Source of the DNA: Clytia hemisphaerica | Taxonomy: Eukaryota > Cnidaria > Hydrozoa > Leptothecata > Clytiidae | Assembly: GCA_902728285.1 (NCBI GenBank) | Contig: CACVBU010001002.1 | Location: 405,970 to 469,969, forward strand | DNA length: 64,000 bases | Reading direction: 5' to 3' | Shown here: positions 57,185-64,000 of the stretch, in pieces | Layout of the letters: each line of letters opens with the position of its first letter | How positions within the stretch are numbered: position 1 is the first letter of the stretch | Made by a program: the position numbers and the translations under genes | Notes under the pieces: model-generated | The model's database searches: none | Told to the model about the DNA's origin: nothing | The model's input: only the letters and a program-made list of their open reading frames with translations

Positions 57185-60100
57185 TCAAATAGGGTAGGTT
57201 ACCTGTTGTATGTTCTTTTCATTGTCCTCATTCGAAAACTGAAATCAAATAATATAAAGAATATTACTGGAGTGAAGAAAAAGCGTAGAGTGCAGGTAAA
57301 GAAGAAAATTAGTCCTTATTAAACCACTGACGATAAAAGAGTAATGAATGGAAGCTGACATTCAATTCAAGAATCAAACCATATCAATTATAGTAGAGGG
57401 CATCATGAGTAGGATTCTTTGTAAAAAAACAGATATCGTGGTAAGTGTAACGGCTTCAAAGGAGAGAAGAAACACGACGCTTCCAATGATGGAAGACAAT
57501 GTTCCAAGATGTCATCCCTACAATGCTCTATTAAGGAGATGAGCACTCCTGATGTAAAAAGGAGTCAAAAACTTACTTCTGTATAGACGGATTGTTGATT
57601 CTTTTTTCTTTGATGTCTTGCACCCAATACAAGAGCAATGATGAGAAAGAGGCCACCCAGGCCGATCAAACCATATTCCATTATAGTGATCATCTGCTTT
57701 GGTAACATTACTTCTTTCTTGAACCTATCTGCTGATGCTTTGTCAATGGTGGCATACTGAGTAAGTAATAATGATTGAAATCATCAATGTCATAACATTT
57801 AAACAACTAGCGCTTGTCCAAAATAAGTTAGTTACTGGCTTTTTTTAAACCCTAGCTAAAGACATCGTCAATTTAGAGCTTCCCTAAATTTCATTGTTTT
57901 CAATAATAGAAATGAATACACTTTACATTTAACTCTTCACCAAAACGAGATTTGGCAGAGTTAAATTCACCATTCAAAGTTTGCTACTACCAGGAATTAT
58001 TTGTTTACTTACCTCATGCACAAACAAAACAGGATAAAAATTATCTTGCTCTGGAAATACATCTGTTCTCCTGAAAGACAATATGGAATCTGAATTATGA
58101 TAAATTTTTTTCATCATGATCGTAAAGGAAGCGGAGCACTAAATTCGATTACTTAATTTACTTCTTTACTTCCAGCCCTTTAGACAGAAGATTATTCAGC
58201 TACGTAACTTTTAACTTACGAAATATAAGGGACTTTTTGAATATTGACGTTGATTTGAAGACGTTTGTGTGCATCCATGACAATCCCAGTTGTCTATAAA
58301 CAGAAGAACATAGATTGGTTCCTCATTTATCGTGAAAGCTGGTGAAAGGTCTATCTTTAGGTATTGGCAATTTAAAAAACAGAACAGGGCAAAAATTGTG
58401 ATTCTTTCTAATCTTATAAAGTTTATATATTTTCTTAAAAAACGAAATCATGTAAGGTAATAACGGATTGTAATGTATGAACCATCAAGTTTTTCATCAA
58501 GAAATTTTCGTTTTAACCAGGAACTCTGAGTGTCCTAATTTCACAAAGTAAAGGTTGGGTGGGGGGGCTGAAATTCTACGCGAGTGGTGGTTTATTGGTC
58601 GAAAATGGACTCTTCTTACCGGTTCAATACTTAAATACGTTTCGTGCAAATCTGTCTCAGGATGTAGCCCGTTGAAAGATTGCCACAATGCTGGGTATCC
58701 TTGGTAGAAATGTGGCGATGACATAAAGACTGGAGGATCTGAAAGAAATGAATATGAAAGTTTTAGATGGCAAACCCAGAAAACTTGATCAAGCAATTTG
58801 ATGCCTTGGTTGAGACCAAAAGACGTTGCATTTAAAAGAATCCATCCGTAAAAGAAGAATTATCCCCTTAAAACACAAGTGGCTCGTTGAAAACTGATAT
58901 GAAACTATCCAATTAACAATACAAATCTTACTGCCAGGCTGGCACTGTCCCACTGGTAACAGGCCACTTGGATAACAACGTTTCGGACCACAGAAAGCTT
59001 TGTTGTCTGGGTTGGCAGTGTAATTTTGGAAGATTTTCGCCCTCGTTGTGTAGCGTAATAATTTGATGTCCATAATGCTTGTATCTCTCTGATAATTCAA
59101 ATACAACGACCTATGTGACAAAGTAACAATTTCATAATGGTTTTTAAAATCAATAATTTCTCTTTGGGTACAACTCTTACTTACAGCTTCATTTAGCTTC
59201 ATTACAGTTGGATACAAATTGGTAATCGGACGAGTATTTGGAAAATTTTGAACTGTCGGAGTGTTCAGTACATCTCCTAGAAACGAGTTCAGACAGAGGG
59301 TGACAAGCCAACCTATACTACCCCACCCGCAGTTTGTGAGGCTGGGTGAGGAAAATAAAGCTAGCGATATACGGAGCACAGATCTTGAACCATCTGTGAC
59401 ACAAATTATTCTTTAAAAATATTCATATTAACCTGCATAACTGAGGATTGAAAATGTAAATGACGTCATCTTTCGAGATGTAAGGTTGAAAGTGGGATCC
59501 ATCTGTAAAGGAAGAGGATTTTTGTTTTCATTTGCTTTGAAAAGCCGTCTAGAAAGGATGAGAGGGAATAGTTCTCGAGTCAAAAGGATGGCTAAAAAAG
59601 TTGAAAGTTCCATTTGTAGTGCTGACCTGTTCCATTGATCATATTGCCATAAGGTGTTTGCCAAAAATTTGTAAACTCGTCTCCATTCCAAGAACCTGTG
59701 GAACTGAGAGAGAATAGTTGAAATTTATTTTGGTGTTTTTTAAGTCTAGAAAGTCGAAGCGCTTACGTCACTGCAATCATATTCCTTTCAACAATAGATA
59801 AGCTAACTGCTCAGAGGTTTTCCGTGGAAGTGTGTTTGAAATTGGTTTGAAGCCGACTAGTCTGCCATGTTGTTTTCTAATTTACCTTAGATTTTCGAAC
59901 GTTAGAATTTCAAAACATTCGAATTATACTGACCAGAATAGAATACAAAATAGTGGACAGCTCTAAAACTATGCACGTTTGCTTTTATATGGGAAGCCCC
60001 ATCCAATCAAGTAGTTGGAGATCAGTGGTCTACGTTTAGTACAGAATAAGGAGAAGATAAGAGATCAAGAAATTCTTACTTTTTCCCCCTCCATTTAGTT

Positions 60101-62111
60101 GTTATTTGAACTTTATTGATATCTTCCTTGCCCGTAAGAATGGTGATATTTCCAACTGCCACTGCACCTGCTGTACCGTTTTGCTGGTAGATGGAAGAAA
60201 CATATTAGACTACAGTAAACTCTCGCTTATTCGAACTTCTATTATTCGAATCTTTCTGTAGTTCAAATTTGCTTTCGGCACCCTCCAAGAGAAACCCTCT
60301 TAGAATAATTTTTATAATAAGATTCCCCTTTTTAGTTCGAATAAGCGAAAGCCGACTGTATTACCAGTTGCATATGTAAAGAGAGATGTTGGGATCAAAA
60401 TTTTCACCGGGTAAACAAATACATGAAAGAATTACCTGTAAAGCTATAAAAGGCGGGGGTAGGTTCGGAATGAGGTTCCGTATGACTTTTGGTATGAGAC
60501 CTTCCAGGTGATCGAGGAATGGACTGGTGTATCCCCATAACAGTTCATGCACTGGCAAAGGTATGAACATTTTGTACGTTTTGTCATTATTCAACAGTTT
60601 ATCTAAAGCTTCAATGGCCCATCTCTTGACAAATCCTGATTGTGGTGTGATGTTCAAATCCTTCAATTTCGCTTGAAATGTCTGAAAAAAAGATAAGTCG
60701 TAGAAAAACCTATCCATCGATAAAGCATGCTAGGGGATAGTACTATTATTGAAAGCTGGCATTTTAACAACTTCTGACATATCCATTCGCGGAGAACAAA
60801 AAATTTGAAATAACCTAACAATACCAATTGTCCACTTTGCAATTTGAAATCAAAGATCTTAAATCGTAACAGGTTATAAATGAGCGTTCTTAGGCTGCTA
60901 GCATCCCCTCTGATATGTTTTGAATAGGGGATGATAATCGTGTATAAAATTCCCGTCCGTGAGTTATCCCAAATTTGAGGTAACCTGTTTCAATTTTCTT
61001 AATAAGGTTCAGAAATCCAATGATTGTATTAATCTAGAGCAATTCAAATTTTCAATTCGAATTCAATGAAATTTAAAGATCTCTCATATAAAACTTACTA
61101 ATCAAGCTAACCAAGTTTCTAAAACTCAAAATCACAAAGACGGACGGGAGGGGATGCGTGCAGCCAAGAGCGTACTCAGAGCTCAAAGAAGACGGAACGA
61201 AGAATAATGAAGACGAATCTTACGATGACAGCAAGGTTCGGAGTGATGATCGTATCATTTTCTGAGCAGTTAGCACATGAAGTAGCAGGGTCGAATACGT
61301 ATGAATAATTTTGTAAGTAAGTGATTTCATTTTCATTTTGGTGAAGGATCACATTCTCACGGACCTCTCTATAACGAGAAAAAATCCAAACCGATGATAG
61401 AAGTCTGTCAGATCTTTAGAATTCCATGAATTTTAAACGGTGGAAAATGATATAAATAGAAAAACAATGATTGCTTGAAGCAGAAAAATTTGGCTCAATG
61501 TGGCTTTAATTGCCCATACTATGTAGAAGTAGACATAAACAGAGACGTGTCAAAACTACCTGTAGGAGTATGGGCCGAGTTGAGTGACATTGGGTTTAGC
61601 TTTTTCATTGATGATTTCGTCAACATTCGTGTAATTAAACATATAAAACTGCATGTAGACAGGTGCTGGAGGAGAATTCCAATTCTTGTAAGCTTCGTTC
61701 CCTCCAGAAGAATCCGAATATTTCATCACCAATTGCTGAAAAAATAGTGGAAACACTGGTCACGAATCATGATAAGCTAAATATTTGGTAGAGTTATGTT
61801 GTTTTTTTTAGCAAAATAAAGTCCCAGATTTAACAAAACACACTAAATGGACACTGCGAACAGCTGGTGACGTACATATTTGACAGGTACTGAACATCTT
61901 GCATTGGTTGGGCAAGAATAATGATTGAAGATTGATTAAATGCAAAGAGAAGACTGTATACCTTTAGTACTGTATCTTTATAAAAGTTGGTGAGAAAAGG
62001 GATGGATCCAGCTCCCAAACAGATGAGAAGAACACTGACAACAATGAGAATGGAAATTGTGACAACAGTCGTGCAGCATCGACAGCAACGACCACCTTTT
62101 TCTTCACCCAT
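57185..62111 (-). CDS. CD36/LIMP-2 (scavenger receptor class B) family protein, 13 exons
   Basis: Exons (5' to 3'): 62111-61962, 61735-61560, 61368-61224, 60681-60436, 60183-60080, 59703-59627, 59502-59433, 59110-58932, 58738-58620, 58293-58220, 58070-58013, 57756-57577, 57238-57185. All junctions are GT-AG and in phase; about 543 residues. A Cys-rich N-terminal tail (RCCRCC) precedes TM1 (~14-35). The large lumenal loop has WNSPPAPVYMQFYMFN, LGPYSYRE, INGTGDGSHFQPYISKDD and SSPHFYQGYP, plus family cysteines. TM2 lies in exon 12 (GLIGLGGLFLIIALVL), then a basic tail. Many N-x-S/T sites are present. The family binds and moves lipids or lysosomal enzymes at the plasma membrane or lysosome. The last exon is uncertain: after IQQ the reading runs to VTYPI-stop, but a GT there could splice on. 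Confidence 0.92.
60213..60358. mobile_element. MITE in CD36-family intron 4 (pogo/Tigger-type ends)
   Basis: 146 bp flanked by TA (60211-60212, 60359-60360). Ends CAGTAAACTCTCGCTTATTC and its near-complement at the right. Its left end closely matches the MITE at 55278, so the two belong to one family; the middles differ. It lies between exons 4 and 5 and does not touch splice sites. Confidence 0.78.
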
Positions 62112-63418
62112 AACGTTGTTTTTTTTGTGTTTTTTTTTGTATTTTTTAATCTAGAAATATAAACACTGTATTTATGAATTATATTTAACAAAGATTGCAA
62201 TAAAAACTAAAATCAACTACACAGAAATTCCAAATATCTGAACCGATCTTTTTCGAAAAACTATAAGCAACTTTAATCCATCACACGACGACTCTATGTA
62301 ATAAAGAGTAATCGATACCTTAGCTTCTATTATATAAATTCAATTATAAAAAGAATTCTGACAAATACATATTTTAAAAATTATCTAGAAAATCCATACA
62401 AATCTCTTTCTTGAATATCAAGACTTTGGTATAAAAATTTTTAACAAAGAATCCTATGAAATCAACACATTGAATTTCGAAATCCTAGAAAATTGGACTA
62501 ATGATTGTAATTGTTTCTTAGACAGAATCGTGAAATTGATATGATGTATGTAAGACTTGCTTAAGTGGTACTAAGTTTAAGAGAATGTAAGGATAAAGTT
62601 CAACTGGGACAGGTTATGTACCTCGACTAAAATTTAGCCATATATAAAGGGCAGATTAAAGGTTACTGAGGGCCAATGTCTAATTGATTTTCAATACAAT
62701 CAAATCAAACAAAAATTATCCATGAATATTCTTAACAAATGCTTATAAAGAAATGTAATTTGAAACGCCATAAGAAAATCGTCCATGTAGGGAAATGTAA
62801 AACAAACACTTGCGTGGAATTTCAACACAGAAGAGTATCAAAAAATGTTTTAATGCATTATACAGTGGGGATCTCTCATATTTATGAAAAGGCAAGTCTT
62901 TGCCAGCTCTTGAAAAGTTAAACCAGTAACAATAAAGAGCATCCAAAGTTTATGCCATCGAGCACAACTTCCATCAACTCGAAAATACAAAATATAAAAG
63001 AAAAATACTCTATCAAATATCAACAATAATCATAAAATAACTTCTACATTTTTCTGACTAAAATTCTTAAGATAAACATGAGATTTGTAATACAATCATA
63101 CCCCTAATCTGCCCTAACTATAATTCATTGTGGAGTAATTAATCTCCACCGAAAGATTGGCCAAATTGCTCGAATTCAGAGCTGTTTGAAGAAGAAAAAT
63201 CATCCATTTGAACAATGCATCCTCAACGACCAGAAAACTAAAACAAGGAACGAAATTATTGAAGAAATTTATCAAGAGCACATATCCAAGAAATCTATCT
63301 TCCAATATATTTGTGACTTCAAATTAAGTAACAGAAGTTGTTTTAGAAAAACTTAATAAAAAAGAGACTTTATTAGAAAGTTCAATCGAATCTGTAATGG
63401 AGAGAATCACACACTGAC
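62112..63418. other. Spacer between tandem CD36-family genes
   Basis: Contains the 5' UTR and promoter of the gene ending at 57185 and the 3' end of its paralogue. On the minus strand a pyrimidine-rich acceptor (TTTTTCTTCTTCAAACAG) ends at 63182 and would add Leu then a stop to the paralogue (63181-63176), giving ...GYKKL. This is in phase with the exon ending at 63419 but is only a candidate. Otherwise very AT-rich with no gene. Confidence 0.45.
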
Positions 63419-63929
63419 CTTCTTATATCCGTCTTCGGCGTCGTTATTGCGAACGGCATGACACACATACATTGTAACACCGAGCAAGATGAGGAATCCA
63501 CCAAGACCAACCAACACCCATCGGAAAACCACAATGTACTTCTTAGGGTTTGTCACTTCATCTTCAAACGTCTTCGCATTCGCCTCATCTAATTTGAACT
63601 CCTAAATTTTCAAGCGAAAATAGTTAAAATAATTATTTCTTTGTTGTTTAAACTCATGGCCAAAAAAATGGAATTAAACATTAAATTACAAGATTGACTT
63701 ACTTCATCAACATAAAACACTGGAAAGTAGATACCATCACCTTTTGGGAACCCATAAGTTTTTCTGAAAACAAAAGAAAATAATATGTGAGTTCAGTGAT
63801 AGATGTTTTGGATTTTTCTATGAAGATAGGAAAGTTGGTATCAAAACAAACTCACGGGAAGAATTCAACGTATTCAGCTTTGACATTGATTTGCAATCGC
63901 TTGTTTGCTTTCATTGTGGTACCAGTATC
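63419..63929 (-). CDS. Second CD36/LIMP-2 family gene, 3' exons only (runs off the window)
   Basis: Three exons: 63929-63856 (DTGTTMKANKRLQINVKA), 63763-63703 (KTYGFPKGDGIYFPVFYVDE) and 63601-63419 (EFKLDEANAKTF, then TM2 VVFRWVLVGLGGFLILLGV and a tail VRNNDAEDGYKK). They match exons 10-12 of the gene at 57185-62111 in order, phase and size (74/61/183 nt against 74/58/180), so this is a tandem paralogue. It encodes the end of the lumenal domain and the second membrane anchor. The 5' part lies beyond 64000. The final coding exon is not settled. Confidence 0.87.
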
Positions 63930-64000
63930 CTGATGGGTTAGATATAAATATTTAGTTTATCATCAACTATAAAACCAATCGATTTGAAATTGGCATTTCT

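Noticed and set aside
58789..59379. 196-codon minus-strand frame as a separate gene
   Set aside because: Only its middle (59110-58932) is coding, as exon 8 of the CD36-family gene. The remainder is intron that happens to stay open.

Overview
The window is nuclear DNA of an invertebrate animal. It is AT-rich, its protein genes carry GT-AG spliceosomal introns, and the families are metazoan: CD36/LIMP-2 scavenger receptors, a FAM167-type protein, a carboxypeptidase E/N-type enzyme with a transthyretin-like tail, and a CH domain of the EHBP1/cytospin/MICAL class. The rest is tandem and dispersed repeats. I cannot fix the phylum from the sequence alone.

Layout. 1-26360 is a satellite array of a ~400-bp monomer, about 36 units on the left and 15.5 on the right, split at 14414-20161 by a minus-strand non-LTR retrotransposon of Jockey/CR1-like type. 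Both of its ORFs are open: ORF1 with zinc knuckles, and ORF2 with APE endonuclease and reverse transcriptase. The left ~11 kb of the array looks base-for-base uniform; the units near the retrotransposon and the right edge carry variants, deletions and a four-unit higher-order pattern.

26361-38126 is the first gene cluster. It holds two intronless MFS transporter paralogues arranged head to head, a minus-strand CH-domain gene that is visible only when its exons are spliced, and a secreted GH18 chitinase-like protein whose catalytic acid is replaced and which carries a ~375-residue Thr/Pro mucin tract.

38127-48410 is about 10 kb with no gene I can support. It holds dispersed repeats, including a TA-flanked MITE nested in another repeat family (an unoccupied sister copy is present), and clusters of AAGATCTT, GCGTGAAT and GACGG words.

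48411-64000 is the second gene cluster: a FAM167-like protein, a phytanoyl-CoA dioxygenase-family oxygenase, a two-exon secreted metallocarboxypeptidase, a 13-exon CD36-family gene (minus strand) and the 3' part of a second tandem CD36 paralogue cut by the window end. Two introns carry related pogo/Tigger-type MITEs. The neighbours do not form one obvious pathway. Several products belong to families of the secretory or endolysosomal system (CD36/LIMP-2, MFSD8-like carrier, carboxypeptidase), but this is ordinary metazoan gene mixing rather than evidence of a shared system.
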